Source of the DNA: Neolewinella antarctica
Lineage (GTDB): Bacteria > Bacteroidota > Bacteroidia > Chitinophagales > Saprospiraceae
Length of the DNA: 64,000 nucleotides
Assembly: GCF_011927835.1 (NCBI RefSeq)
Contig: NZ_JAATJH010000006.1
Span: 127,583 to 191,582 of the forward strand
Reading direction: 5' to 3'
The notes under the pieces were generated by a model. That model worked only from the letters and a program-made list of their open reading frames with translations. It was not told where the DNA came from and did no database searches. The translations under genes were made by a program, and so were the position numbers. Shown piece by piece: positions 53,247-63,021 of the stretch. Position 1 is the first letter of the stretch. Every line of letters starts with the position of its first letter.

Positions 53247-54938
53247 CTAGCGCGCAAAATTAACCGCCCGCTTCTCCCGAATAACCATCACCTTAATCTG
53301 CCCCGGATACTGCATACTCTCCTGAATCTCCTGGCTAATCTTAAAGCTCAACTCCTCCGCGTGTTGATCCGAAACCTCGTCGGCCTCCACCATCACCCGT
53401 AGCTCGCGACCGGCCTGCATGGCGAAGGCGGAAGCGACGCCGGGGTTCTTGACGGCGATCTCTTCGAGCTCTTTAATCCGGTTGATGTAACCGTCGAGTA
53501 CCTCACGGCGAGCGCCGGGTCGGGCACCACTAATGGCATCGCACGCCTGGATGATGTGCGACAGGATGTTGTTCATCTCGATCTCGTCGTGGTGCGCACC
53601 GATGGCGTTGATGACCATCGGGTTTTCCTTGTGCTTCTCGGCGATCTGCATGCCGTAGAGCGCGTGGCTGAGTTCCGTGTCCTCGTCGGCGACCTTGCCG
53701 ATGTCGTGGAGTAAGCCGGCGCGTTTGGCGAGTTTGATGTTCTTCTTGCTCATGCCCATTTCGGCGGCCATCGTGGCGCAGAGGTGGGCCGTTTCGATGG
53801 AGTGGCGCAGGAGGTTTTGCCCGTAAGAACTCCGGAAACGCATCCGGCCTACGTAGCGAACCAAGTCTTGCGGTAAACCATGAATGTCCAGTTCGACGAC
53901 GGTCTTTTTGCCGATCTCGACGATCTGGTTGTTCATCTCCTTTTTTACCTTATTAACCACTTCCTCCACGCGGGCGGGGTGGATGCGGCCGTCGGTGACG
54001 AGGCGCTTGAGCGACAGGCGGGCGATCTCCCGGCGAATGGGGTCGAAACTGGAAATGACGATCGTTTCGGGCGTGTCGTCCACGACGAGTTCACAGCCGG
54101 TGGCCGTCTCGATGGCGCGGATGTTGCGCCCTTCGCGGCCGATGATCTGGCCCTTGACGTTGTCGCTGTCGAGCGCGAAGGTGGAAACGGTGTTTTCGAT
54201 CGTCTCCGCCGCGCCGATGCGTTGAATGGTGTTGATGATGATCTTGCGGGCGTCCTTGGCCGCTTCGGCGTGCGCTTCTTCGAGGAGGTGCCGCTTCAGG
54301 TTGAGGGCTTCGTTGGTGGTCTTTTGGCGGACGTCTTCGAGCAAGCGGGCCTTCGCTTCGTCGGCGGTGAGGTTGGAGATGCGCTCCAGTTCGCTGCTGA
54401 ATTTTTCGTGCTGGGTGTCGAGTTCGTCCTGCTTTTGTTGGGCGGTGGCGATTTCTTCGTCGAGCTTCTTGTTGCGCTGCGTGAGGCGCTGCTCTTCCTG
54501 GAGAAGGGATTTTTGCTGCTTGTTGATCTCGTCGCGTTCGGTATTAAAACCGGCGCGTTCGGCCTTCATCGACTCGGCTTCCTCGCGAAGCGACTGCCGC
54601 TTCTCCTTTAGCTCGACGAGTTCTTCGGCTTTCTCTTGCTTGAATTCATCCTTGAAGCGTTGGAATTTGTCCCGGCTTTCCTTGATCTTTTCTTTCTTGA
54701 AAACTTCCTGCTTGTCCTTGAATTCGGAAAAAGTCTTCTCCGCTTTCAGCTCGGCGGCGGCGATTGTCTTCTCGGATTTCAGCTTAGCTTCGGCGATCAT
54801 GCTTTCCGCCTGGGCCTTGGTGGTGGTGTCCTTGGTTTGACCGTCTGCAACCAGGGCTTTGCGCTGGCCGGCGGAGACGAAGTACACCACAATCGCGCCG
54901 ATAACCAGGCCGATGATGAGTGGTAGGATAAATTCCAT
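53247..54938 (-). CDS. rny: Ribonuclease Y
   Basis: 563 residues. N-terminal membrane anchor (3-21), long coiled coil (~25-220), KH domain with [11 protein letters not shown] near 253-263, and HD domain with the metal-binding HDIGK motif (about residue 408) and AHHDEIE. RNase Y starts mRNA decay by endonucleolytic cuts at the inner membrane. It follows zapA after a 118-base gap that has strong RNA structure. Confidence 0.96.
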   Translation of the reverse strand: MEFILPLIIGLVIGAIVVYFVSAGQRKALVADGQTKDTTTKAQAESMIAEAKLKSEKTIAAAELKAEKTFSEFKDKQEVFKKEKIKESRDKFQRFKDEFKQEKAEELVELKEKRQSLREEAESMKAERAGFNTERDEINKQQKSLLQEEQRLTQRNKKLDEEIATAQQKQDELDTQHEKFSSELERISNLTADEAKARLLEDVRQKTTNEALNLKRHLLEEAHAEAAKDARKIIINTIQRIGAAETIENTVSTFALDSDNVKGQIIGREGRNIRAIETATGCELVVDDTPETIVISSFDPIRREIARLSLKRLVTDGRIHPARVEEVVNKVKKEMNNQIVEIGKKTVVELDIHGLPQDLVRYVGRMRFRSSYGQNLLRHSIETAHLCATMAAEMGMSKKNIKLAKRAGLLHDIGKVADEDTELSHALYGMQIAEKHKENPMVINAIGAHHDEIEMNNILSHIIQACDAISGARPGARREVLDGYINRIKELEEIAVKNPGVASAFAMQAGRELRVMVEADEVSDQHAEELSFKISQEIQESMQYPGQIKVMVIREKRAVNFAR

Positions 54939-55056
54939 GGGGATTATCTGTTCTGGAGGTAAGTAAATACGGAAGCCGTCTAGCTTAGTATTACTTGACC
55001 TGGCCCGGAACTCCTTGAACCTTGGTGCGGGAAGATGGCCCGCGGGGCGCCGCGCG
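54939..55056 (-). ncRNA. Structured intergenic RNA between zapA and rny, possibly 6S-like
   Basis: On the minus strand a long hairpin forms: GGT(c)AAGTAA-TAC pairs with GTA-TTTACTTACC, with an inner AAGC/GCTT, near the rny start. The 5' half is very GC-rich (around 55000-55056). In many bacteria 6S RNA genes lie beside zapA, so a 6S-like RNA is conceivable; an rny leader or attenuator is equally possible. I could not fold a convincing 6S bubble. Confidence 0.3.
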
Positions 55057-55359
55057 CTACAGCATGCCTTCCACCAACTCGTTGAGGGTCGTCAACCGAT
55101 CGGTCAGTTCGCTTCCTTGCCCACCGTCACTGTTGTTGCGGGCGGTGCGCAGTTCGTCGGCGTAGGTAAGCAGGGTCATCACGAGGCAGTCCGTCTGGTC
55201 GCGGCCGCTAAACTTGACTTGGTAGTCGTTGAACCGTTCGTTAATCTGGTCGACCATGGCCTTGACGCCCTTTTCTTCGCGCGGTTTGACGCGCAGGGGG
55301 TAGGGGCGGCCGGCAATGACCACGATGATTGATTTTAGATCCGAGTTATCGCTTGCCAT
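55057..55359 (-). CDS. zapA: Cell division protein ZapA
   Basis: 100 residues: globular start [37 protein letters not shown], then the predicted coiled coil [19 protein letters not shown]. ZapA bundles FtsZ filaments at the division ring. Three bases separate it from the upstream coiled-coil gene on the same strand, and rny follows. Confidence 0.88.
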   Translation of the reverse strand: MASDNSDLKSIIVVIAGRPYPLRVKPREEKGVKAMVDQINERFNDYQVKFSGRDQTDCLVMTLLTYADELRTARNNSDGGQGSELTDRLTTLNELVEGML

Positions 55360-55362
55360 TAT

Positions 55363-55674
55363 TTAGTTGCGTTGCAGCCAGTCCAGGCAGCGATCGACTT
55401 CCTTGAGGCAGAATTCGATCGTTTCCCGGTCCACTGGTTTGGGGGGTGCAGGGGTGGAAGTATCGTCGTCGCTGACGGCTTCTCCCGTACCCACCGGTCC
55501 GCGGGCTAGTTTATCTTTCAACGAGGTGACGATGCCGGTTTGGCGGTCGAGCTCTCGCTTTAATTGTTGGTTCTCGGCTACGAGCCGCGTCTGATCCGCC
55601 CGTTGGCGGTCCGAAGTTGCTGCTAATTGCCGGAGTTTTATTTCCAGGCCGTCAAGTAAGTCTAACGGTTCCAT
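55363..55674 (-). CDS. Small coiled-coil protein paired with ZapA
   Basis: 103 residues from the ATG at 55674 (MEPLDLLDGLEIKLRQLA). Residues ~8-55 form a coiled coil; a low-complexity Asp/Thr/Pro linker follows, then DRETIEFCLKEVDRCLDWLQ. No family recognised with certainty. It directly precedes zapA, and small coiled-coil proteins (ZapB-like) often partner ZapA, so a role in division is plausible but inferred. Confidence 0.75.
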   Translation of the reverse strand: MEPLDLLDGLEIKLRQLAATSDRQRADQTRLVAENQQLKRELDRQTGIVTSLKDKLARGPVGTGEAVSDDDTSTPAPPKPVDRETIEFCLKEVDRCLDWLQRN

Positions 55675-56050
55675 GTGGTTAAATGAGTGACGTAGAGGTG
55701 TTGACCCCGCGGTCGTGAGTGTCAACGCGCAAGGTACGGAATAAGATATTTGGGCGGTAGAAAATTTCTGGCTCTTCTTTTTTGGCTACATCGTGGGCGC
55801 GGTCGCCGGTGCCGGGTGAGGACGGATAGGAGCGGGGATCGGGGGGCGGAGGACGAGAATCAGCCTACTTAAATTACGTAAAATGGAAGCTATTGCCTGA
55901 CCCACGCAAGAAACGATAGCACTTAAACCGTATCTACCGCGCTAAATCTGTTACACTGACGACTTGCCCCGAGCGCTTCGTATCAGCTCGCCAAACTAAA
56001 CAAAGTACTCGTCGGTAACTTTATTCCAACAAACAATACCCACACCCACC
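55675..56050. other. 376-bp divergent intergenic region
   Basis: Between the zapA operon (minus) and the carbonic anhydrase gene (plus). It contains one dispersed-motif copy at 55794-55813 and AT-rich sequence near 55870-56040. Promoters for both sides must lie here; the minus strand reads TACCTTGC at about 55730, a poor -7 match. No gene seen. Confidence 0.55.
55794..55813 (-). repeat. Dispersed GC-rich motif, short type
   Basis: Minus strand GGCACCGGCGACCGCGCCCA, one base different from the type copy. Confidence 0.6.
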
Positions 56051-56620
56051 ATGATGACCTCCCCCCAAGTATTAGACCGCCTCCAGCAAGGCAACGCGCG
56101 TTTCGTCTCCGATAAGCTCGATGGTAAACTACAGAACAGCGACCGCCGCAAAGGTCTTACCACTGGTCAGGAGCCTTACGCCATCGTGCTTTCCTGCGCC
56201 GACAGCCGCGTGGTGCCCGAGCTGGCTTTCGATGCCGGCCTCGGCGAGCTTTTCGTGCTCCGCGTAGCCGGTAACGTGGCCAACACGTCCACCATAGCGA
56301 GCATCGAATACGCAGTTGCTCACCTCGGCACGCCCACCATTGTCGTCCTCGGCCACGAAGCCTGCGGTGCGGTGACGGCCGCCGTAGCCGGTGGTGATAA
56401 TGGTTATAACCTCAACCACCTGCTCGCCCACGTTGCACCCGCCATCAGCGCTCTCGGGGACGGTGCGGACATCAACGACGTAGTTCGTAAGAACGCCGAG
56501 TTGACCGTCCAGGAACTCAAGTCCCGTTCCAAGATCATCCGCGACGCCGTGGACGCCGGTAAGCTCAACATCGTACCCGCCTACTACAACCTGGGGAGTG
56601 GCAAGGTCGATATGCTCTAG
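56051..56620 (+). CDS. Beta-class carbonic anhydrase
   Basis: 189 residues. Zinc ligands C49, H102 and C105 and the Asp-Arg dyad D51/R53 (SCADSR, GHEACGA) are all intact. It interconverts CO2 and bicarbonate in the cytoplasm. No signal peptide. Stands alone with its own strong terminator. Confidence 0.94.
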   Translation: MMTSPQVLDRLQQGNARFVSDKLDGKLQNSDRRKGLTTGQEPYAIVLSCADSRVVPELAFDAGLGELFVLRVAGNVANTSTIASIEYAVAHLGTPTIVVLGHEACGAVTAAVAGGDNGYNLNHLLAHVAPAISALGDGADINDVVRKNAELTVQELKSRSKIIRDAVDAGKLNIVPAYYNLGSGKVDML

Positions 56621-56645
56621 GCGCTAACTAACCCAAAACACGAGT

Positions 56646-56682
56646 GGGGTTCGTTCACGCAGGTGAACGAACCCCTTTTTTT
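56646..56682 (+). terminator. Strong terminator after carbonic anhydrase
   Basis: Perfect 13-bp stem GGGGTTCGTTCAC/GTGAACGAACCCC with a four-base loop, then seven Ts. Confidence 0.93.
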
Positions 56683-56756
56683 GGTGCCCAGCTGGCGCCA
56701 ATCAATCTCTCCCTGCTAACTAACTTAAACACTCGGCTATCATCCGCTTTCTCGGC

Positions 56757-57287
56757 TTGTTCTTCACCTGCATTTTCGTTTCAGTCGCCTTGCCCGCACA
56801 ATCCGAAGCGGCTTACATCAACGCCCTGGCGAAGCATCTCCACGGCCGCACGGAAGTACCCGTCACCAGCGGCCGCGCCGATATCGTTACCGCTGACTAC
56901 GCCATTGAGGTAGAGCGGGCCGCCAACTGGAAGCACAGCATCGGTCAGGCGCTATGGTACGGTTTACAGACGAACCGGCGGGCGGGCATCATCCTCATTC
57001 TCGGGCAGGAAAATGATTTCACATACTTCCAGCAACTCAACTCCGCACTGAATCACGGCGGACTGTCCGATAAGATCGAAACCTGGGTTTATCCAAACGA
57101 TTTTCCCGGCGTATCCGTAGGTAACGATGTTCGTACGTATTCCGGTGCAAACGAAGCAACCCGTACGGATTACTGGTTGAGTGCCAACAGCAGCAAACGC
57201 CACGGAAAGACGTGCCGGTGGTACGAAACGTCGAAAGGCAGGTACTCTAGCGCAAACGAAGGCACCGCCGCTGGCTGCTGTCACTAA
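56757..57287 (+). CDS. Secreted protein with nuclease-like (PD-(D/E)xK-type) core
   Basis: 176 residues from a TTG at 56757; the frame is open back to 56724 and encodes IIRFLGLFFTCIF, a better signal peptide, but without a standard start codon there. The cleavage site looks like ALPAQ. The mature core TSGRADIVTADYAIEVERAANWKHSIGQALWYGLQTNRRAGIILIL has the D...ExE spacing of restriction-endonuclease-like folds, in which the usual lysine is replaced. The C-terminus (CRWYETSKGRY...NEGTAAGCCH) resembles a Cys-rich motif in which two cysteines are lost. Function unknown; nuclease activity is doubtful. Confidence 0.65.
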   Translation: MFFTCIFVSVALPAQSEAAYINALAKHLHGRTEVPVTSGRADIVTADYAIEVERAANWKHSIGQALWYGLQTNRRAGIILILGQENDFTYFQQLNSALNHGGLSDKIETWVYPNDFPGVSVGNDVRTYSGANEATRTDYWLSANSSKRHGKTCRWYETSKGRYSSANEGTAAGCCH

Positions 57288-57362
57288 AAAGTGGTGAATC
57301 GTTGATCCTGGGTGCTTTGCAAGACTTACGGTAGATCAAAGTATTGCGTACCACAATTACCG

Positions 57363-60300
57363 CTAGTCTTTTTCTCGGTGCTTACGCTCCGCCCGTATTT
57401 TGGCTTTGTGAGCGTTGTATTCTTCTAAAAGCCCCCGCTCTTTGAAGTACTTCTTGCGCAGCAGTCGGAACTTCGTTTTCGACTCACCTGCTTTGTCTTT
57501 GGTCATCACTAAGTAGACCTTCCAGCCCGCGCGTGCGTAGCCGGTCTTGGGGGGCGAGTCTCGCAAAATACCCCGCTTGATATTTTTGAATACGGGCACG
57601 GACACGAGTAAATCGGGGCCATTTTCCAGGCTGTAGTTGCCCTCCAAAAAGAGATGCAGCGCGGTAGATTGAATCTCCGTCCGGGGGATGGTGATTTCGC
57701 CGTCACGCATCTCTAATTGCCCAGCCAGCGGTGCCAGACCCAAGCGCTGAAAACGGTGTGCCATTTTAGCTTTCTCGCCCACCGCAGTTAGCTGTTCCCA
57801 ATCTTTCAGGACGATGTTTTCCATCCGGTAATTGATCGTCCCCTGCGTGCTGTCGAAGATAATTTGCTGCGTCTTTTCGTCGAGCAGGCTAGTCATGTTG
57901 CCGGTCAGGGTCAGGGCACCCTGGACATCACCCGTGTTTTTCAGCTTACCCTGGCTCATCTCGGCGAATTCTCCCAGCAGCAGGTCGAGGTCTACGTTCT
58001 CGATCTTCCAGTTGACTTTGAAGGGGGAAGCGTCGAGACGATCGAGCGCGTAGACGGCATCGAGTTCGACGCGGCCCTCGCCGATCGTGAAGCCCGTTTG
58101 CTCCAGTACTAGTTCCTTTTCATCCCGCACCCGAATGCCGGTAGCAAGATCGAGCAGGGGATTTTCTGGTGAGAGGAAGAAAGTGTCAATTTGCAAACTG
58201 AGGTCCGGCCGGAAGGAGTTGAACACCCCGCTCGTCGCCGAAAGAACACTCTTGAGCTGGTTTTTCGTGGTGTCGACGGCTTCTTCACCGTCACCGATGT
58301 TGGTCTGAATGAAGTCCTCCAAATCCGCCAAGCCCAGCGAACCGGCCCGCACGTCCGCCTTCATCCGGAATGGTTCGGGCGCCCGCGTTGAATCCGGAAA
58401 CATAAAGGTTGCCAGCTGATCCATATAGCCCGTCATGTTGACGGAGCGATTGGTAGAATCAGTCACCAGGGTCAGCGAATAATCAGCGCGTTCGTTGGCA
58501 ACGTCGACGTTGAACCGGCGAATCGGTATGTACACGTCGGCCGGTCGGTACAGAACGCGGCTGGAGTCGATGGAGAGTCGTAGCGTACTGTTTTTGAGTA
58601 GGCTGGGTAAGTCTTCGGGCGTTCCGTCCAGATCCAGGTCGATCGTAAAATTACCCTCCCCGAAGAAGAAGTTTTCGGCGGCGAAAAGCACGTTGACGAC
58701 TTGTGGGTCACCGTTGAGGTGCACTTTGGTCTGCAACCCGCCCGGCGTATCACTGGGTGCGTAGGTGAGGTTGCCGGCGAAGAGGTTATCGCGGCCGTCG
58801 TTAAAGACTAGCTCACCATAATTCGACCCGGCCACGATACCGATGGAATCGGCGATTTTACCGGCGTGATTAAATTCGATGTGCAGATCGGACGGCAGCG
58901 TCTCCATACCCTTGGGCAAGGCTAAACCGAAATAGTCGAGCGAAGTACGCAAGCTGTTGACGTTAAGGTGGTCGGCCCGAAAATCGACGACGAAGGGCGT
59001 TTCTCCGATCCCACTCATGTTCATCCTGGCGGCAAAATCCATTTCGCTACCCGACCAGTTGAACCTGCTGCGTTCCAGCACGAGCGTATCCTGTTTAAAG
59101 TGGAGGCCGGTCGTGAAGTCGGTCAACGTGAAGACGTCGTAGTAGGCGACGGTGTCCATCTTCATGGTGATGTTCGGGTGAAAAGCCTCCTCGATACCCA
59201 GTAGGGTTAACTTCATGGCGGCTACCTGCTGAGCGTCGGTTTCTTCGGTAAGTTCTTTCTGGTTGGCCACACCAATCTGGCTATTTCCCTCACTGACCTT
59301 TGCACCAGTCCCGTACTTAGTCGGGACGCCCTCATCTTCAAGAACCAACCGGCCATCCTCACCAAAGAGTGCCCGAAAATCCTTCCAGTCGAACCGCCCG
59401 GTGTGCAGCGTGACGTCGGAGGTAATGCGTTGGCTCGGCTTCTCGACCAGCAGCGGAACGATGTTGTCGAGCTTGCCCGTCAGGTCGAAGGCGAAACCGG
59501 ATTTCAAGCGCTGGCTGTTGATCGTAAAGTCGATATCCTGGCCACGTTTGCTGGCCGCGATGGACGCAAAGGGGAAGTTGACGCCGCCGGGGCCGTAGTA
59601 AACGGAGGTGTTATAGAAATTGATTTGCCCGTCCGTCGTCTCCACCAAATCTTCGAACGAAAGCAGCGAGGCGTGCACTTCGGCATCCATCGTGAAGCGA
59701 CCGCGGCGGAAGAAAAACGCATCGTTTTTCAGGTAATCGCTGATGCCCTTAGCGGGGCCGTAGAGGTGCACATTGGAGTGCAAAATCGGGTCCGTCCCCG
59801 CAACCGCCATTTTCAGGTGGGGCGTTTCAATCCGGATGCTACCGAGATAAGTGGCTGCAAAATTATCCGCCAGAACGCGAATGTTACGCTTGCTATTCGG
59901 GATGCCCCCTTCCTCGACGGTGAGCCGGTTAACGAACGAACCGGTACCGTGCACGTCGAGAAAATCGTACTGCTTGACGCGCAAGCTCTGGCCGGTGAAC
60001 CGAAAAGCGACGGTGACCTCCGGGTCCACCCCGCTGGTGAGCGGCGTAAGGATGTCGGCCGAAACGGGGAAGCGGCCGCTGGCGTCAAAACGGCCCATCT
60101 TTTCCTGGAGCTCCGTACTCAGGATCGCCCGCGCCTCCGCGTAACTGATCGAATCCGTAGCGATGTGGATGTGGCTGGTGTCCGCTTTTTCGGTGCTGAT
60201 CTCGGCGGAGATCACCAGGTCGTTGTTCCCGATGTTCAGCGTAGCGGGCTCGATGGTCCACAGGTCTTTCCCGAAAGTAACGTTGAGCAGCCCCTTCAGC

Positions 60301-60974
60301 GGGGAGCCCTGCAGGAACCCTCCCTTATCGGTGTTGAAAGCGAGCGTGGTAAAATCCAGGTCCAGATCGGTGTTCGCGTAGAGGTCGCCGGCCCCGTTGC
60401 GGTCGACCGTTGCGGTGACTTTACGGGCGACTACCTCGATGCGCTTCTTCTTCAGGGGGTGAATGAAGTGAATATCGACCCGGTCGAGCTCCACGTTCAG
60501 GCCTTCCCAGTCGACGCTGAGGTACGGGTCCTCTTTCGGCTCATCGTCCGCCGCCGTAGTATCGCGCTGCGTAAAGTCACCCAGGTTGAAGCGGCCGGTG
60601 GAGTCGCTTTCCAGGTGGAGGGTGCCGTCGATGACGGTAACTTCGTTGATGTGGATGCGGCCCGTCAGCAGGTCTTTGAGGGTGACGCGCGTCTTTAACC
60701 GCTGCACGTTGATCAGGGTAGGGTGCTTATCCGTCCCCGTGGTGTCGCGCACGACGAGGCTATCTACCGTTACGCTCACTTCCGGGAAATCTTCCCAAAG
60801 CTGCAGGCGAATTTCCCGCACGGCAACGGACATGCCCTTTGTCGACATGAAGTCCTGCAGCAACTTTTCCTGGTTGGACTCCAGGTAATCATCCGCGTAC
60901 CACGCCACGCCGGCCACGACGATGGCCAGTAAGAGCAGAATGCCCAGGAACCAGTACAGGATTTTTTTTAACAT
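57363..60974 (-). CDS. AsmA-like giant envelope protein
   Basis: 1203 residues from the ATG at 60974. Single N-terminal membrane helix (about 5-25, ILYWFLGILLLLAIVVAGVAWYA), then a very long beta-rich region of AsmA/DUF748 type (repeating ...LTGRIHINEVTVIDGTLHLESDS..., LSL-ID-rich strands), ending in a charged helical tail (RKKYFKERGLLEEYNAHKAKIR). AsmA-like proteins bridge inner and outer membranes and are thought to carry phospholipids. The loop near EGVPTKYGTG is encoded by a long-type dispersed motif (59301-59331). Confidence 0.85.
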   Translation of the reverse strand: MLKKILYWFLGILLLLAIVVAGVAWYADDYLESNQEKLLQDFMSTKGMSVAVREIRLQLWEDFPEVSVTVDSLVVRDTTGTDKHPTLINVQRLKTRVTLKDLLTGRIHINEVTVIDGTLHLESDSTGRFNLGDFTQRDTTAADDEPKEDPYLSVDWEGLNVELDRVDIHFIHPLKKKRIEVVARKVTATVDRNGAGDLYANTDLDLDFTTLAFNTDKGGFLQGSPLKGLLNVTFGKDLWTIEPATLNIGNNDLVISAEISTEKADTSHIHIATDSISYAEARAILSTELQEKMGRFDASGRFPVSADILTPLTSGVDPEVTVAFRFTGQSLRVKQYDFLDVHGTGSFVNRLTVEEGGIPNSKRNIRVLADNFAATYLGSIRIETPHLKMAVAGTDPILHSNVHLYGPAKGISDYLKNDAFFFRRGRFTMDAEVHASLLSFEDLVETTDGQINFYNTSVYYGPGGVNFPFASIAASKRGQDIDFTINSQRLKSGFAFDLTGKLDNIVPLLVEKPSQRITSDVTLHTGRFDWKDFRALFGEDGRLVLEDEGVPTKYGTGAKVSEGNSQIGVANQKELTEETDAQQVAAMKLTLLGIEEAFHPNITMKMDTVAYYDVFTLTDFTTGLHFKQDTLVLERSRFNWSGSEMDFAARMNMSGIGETPFVVDFRADHLNVNSLRTSLDYFGLALPKGMETLPSDLHIEFNHAGKIADSIGIVAGSNYGELVFNDGRDNLFAGNLTYAPSDTPGGLQTKVHLNGDPQVVNVLFAAENFFFGEGNFTIDLDLDGTPEDLPSLLKNSTLRLSIDSSRVLYRPADVYIPIRRFNVDVANERADYSLTLVTDSTNRSVNMTGYMDQLATFMFPDSTRAPEPFRMKADVRAGSLGLADLEDFIQTNIGDGEEAVDTTKNQLKSVLSATSGVFNSFRPDLSLQIDTFFLSPENPLLDLATGIRVRDEKELVLEQTGFTIGEGRVELDAVYALDRLDASPFKVNWKIENVDLDLLLGEFAEMSQGKLKNTGDVQGALTLTGNMTSLLDEKTQQIIFDSTQGTINYRMENIVLKDWEQLTAVGEKAKMAHRFQRLGLAPLAGQLEMRDGEITIPRTEIQSTALHLFLEGNYSLENGPDLLVSVPVFKNIKRGILRDSPPKTGYARAGWKVYLVMTKDKAGESKTKFRLLRKKYFKERGLLEEYNAHKAKIRAERKHREKD
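59301..59331 (+). repeat. Dispersed motif, long type, inside the AsmA-like gene
   Basis: TGCACC and CGCCC arms around the imperfect palindrome GTCCCGTACTTAGTCGGGAC. The insertion is in frame and encodes a short Gly/Pro/Thr loop. Confidence 0.5.
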
Positions 60975-61238
60975 AAAATGAGAGGTGCCGTCGGTCGGGT
61001 AGCCCTTTAGAACCGCTGGCAATAGCCTACGGTTCTGTAGCGCTGACGCACGCGACTAGCTTGTGCGACTAAGGTAGTCACTTTTGCCCCCGCGCTGCTT
61101 CCGTTTTAGCTTGAATAGCGCCTATCCGCTAGCCGGTAGACCCACCGAGTTCAACATCAGCCCCGGCAAAAGCGTTAGGTAACCGGCACGACAATTGACC
61201 GCCACCGCTATTTTTCACCCAAAATATTACTGACACGC

Positions 61239-61847
<609 letters not shown>

Positions 61848-61906
61848 GTTCGTTCCGGTCCGTTGCGATCGCGAAAACATTACGCAAGTAAGCCTCATTG
61901 AGGACT

Positions 61907-61949
61907 AAAGCAGTCGGTTACGAACGTAGCCGGCTGCTTTTATTTTAGG
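61907..61949 (+). terminator. Terminator after superoxide dismutase
   Basis: Fifteen-base-pair stem AAAGCAGTCGGTTAC/GTAGCCGGCTGCTTT (with two wobble pairs), then TATTTTA. Confidence 0.9.
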
Positions 61950-61959
61950 TAGATCAATT

Positions 61960-62937
61960 ATGTTGCAGCAAAAATTAGCGAGGGTATTCGACGCGCCGCG
62001 TTTCCAGGGGTGGGGGCGGGAAAAGTCTTACTTCGAAGGCTGGTACTTTAAGGTCGTCGTCCCCGAGCGGAACCTGGCTTACGCTTTTATTCCCGGCATC
62101 AGTTACGACGCCGACGGGGTAGGCCACGCCTTTTTGCAGGTGCTGGACGGCGTGGCGGCAACGTCCACCTACCACGAGTACGACGTGGCGGAATTTCAGC
62201 CGGCGCGGGATCGGTTTTTTCTTCGCTTGGGACCACATGAATTCAGTGAAGATCAACTAAAAATCGATTTGCCGGGTCTGCAACTTGATCTCACTTTGCT
62301 TCACCCAATCCCCTGGGCATCCAGCGTCCGCGCCCCCGGAATCATGGGCTGGTACGGCTACGTGCCCCGGATGCAGTGCTACCACGGGCTCGTCAGTTTC
62401 CACCACGAACTGGCGGGTACGATCACCGTCAACGACCAGAAACACGATGCGGCGGGCGGCGTCGGCTACACGGAAAAAGACTGGGGTAGCGGCTTTCCGG
62501 ACGCCTGGGTCTGGTGCCAGTCCAATCACCTGAGCGGGACGGATTCTCCGGCGAGTCTGATGGCCAGCGTGGCGAGTATCCCCTGGCTGGGCAGTTCCTT
62601 TACTGGCTTCTTAGCGACGTTCTATTTCGAAGGAGAGTTGCATTTATTTACCACTTGGGCGCGGTCGCGGGTGCAATGTCATTTCCATGAAGAGCAAGGC
62701 ACCGTAACCCTGACGTTCACGAAACCCGGGAAGAAACTGGTCGTTACCGGCACGCCGGCGGAAGGGGGCACGCTCGCCAGCCCGGTCACGGCGGCCGGGA
62801 TGACGGGGAAAATTAATGAGTCTTTACGGGCGGAACTGGGGGTGGAGTTGTGGTTGGATGGGGCATTGGCGTACCGAGGAACGGCCAGCTGGGCGGGGTT
62901 GGAAGTGTCGGCGGGGGCGCGGGGTTTGCTGGCATAA
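61960..62937 (+). CDS. Tocopherol-cyclase/lipocalin-like protein
   Basis: 325 residues matching the tocopherol cyclase family over its length: GWGREKSYFEGWYFKVV near 19-35, GYVPRMQCYHGLVSFHHELAGTITVND, GGVGYTEKDWGSGFPDAWVWCQSNHL. Bacterial homologues are not shown to make tocopherol; many are simply lipocalin-like. Two dispersed-motif copies lie inside: 62316-62336 (WASSVRAP) and 62656-62675 (WARSRVQ). Its terminator is shared with the convergent metallopeptidase gene. Confidence 0.85.
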   Translation: MLQQKLARVFDAPRFQGWGREKSYFEGWYFKVVVPERNLAYAFIPGISYDADGVGHAFLQVLDGVAATSTYHEYDVAEFQPARDRFFLRLGPHEFSEDQLKIDLPGLQLDLTLLHPIPWASSVRAPGIMGWYGYVPRMQCYHGLVSFHHELAGTITVNDQKHDAAGGVGYTEKDWGSGFPDAWVWCQSNHLSGTDSPASLMASVASIPWLGSSFTGFLATFYFEGELHLFTTWARSRVQCHFHEEQGTVTLTFTKPGKKLVVTGTPAEGGTLASPVTAAGMTGKINESLRAELGVELWLDGALAYRGTASWAGLEVSAGARGLLA

Positions 62938-62942
62938 CAAAA

Positions 62943-62990
62943 CCCGGGGCACGGATTGTCCGCGGCATGTCCGTACCCCGGGCTATTTAA
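62943..62990. terminator. Bidirectional terminator between convergent genes
   Basis: Stem CCCGGGGcACGGA/TCCGTaCCCCGGG (62943-62955 with 62970-62982) with AAAAC on the left and CTATTTAATTT on the right, usable from both sides. Confidence 0.75.
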
Positions 62991-63021
62991 TTTGCCCTTT
63001 CGGGGCAGTGATGGGGTAGCA

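Noticed and set aside
59403-60698. 431-codon plus-strand frame opposite the AsmA-like gene
   Set aside because: Antisense shadow of a long GC-rich gene; no domain or signal recognised, and the minus frame has clear family features.
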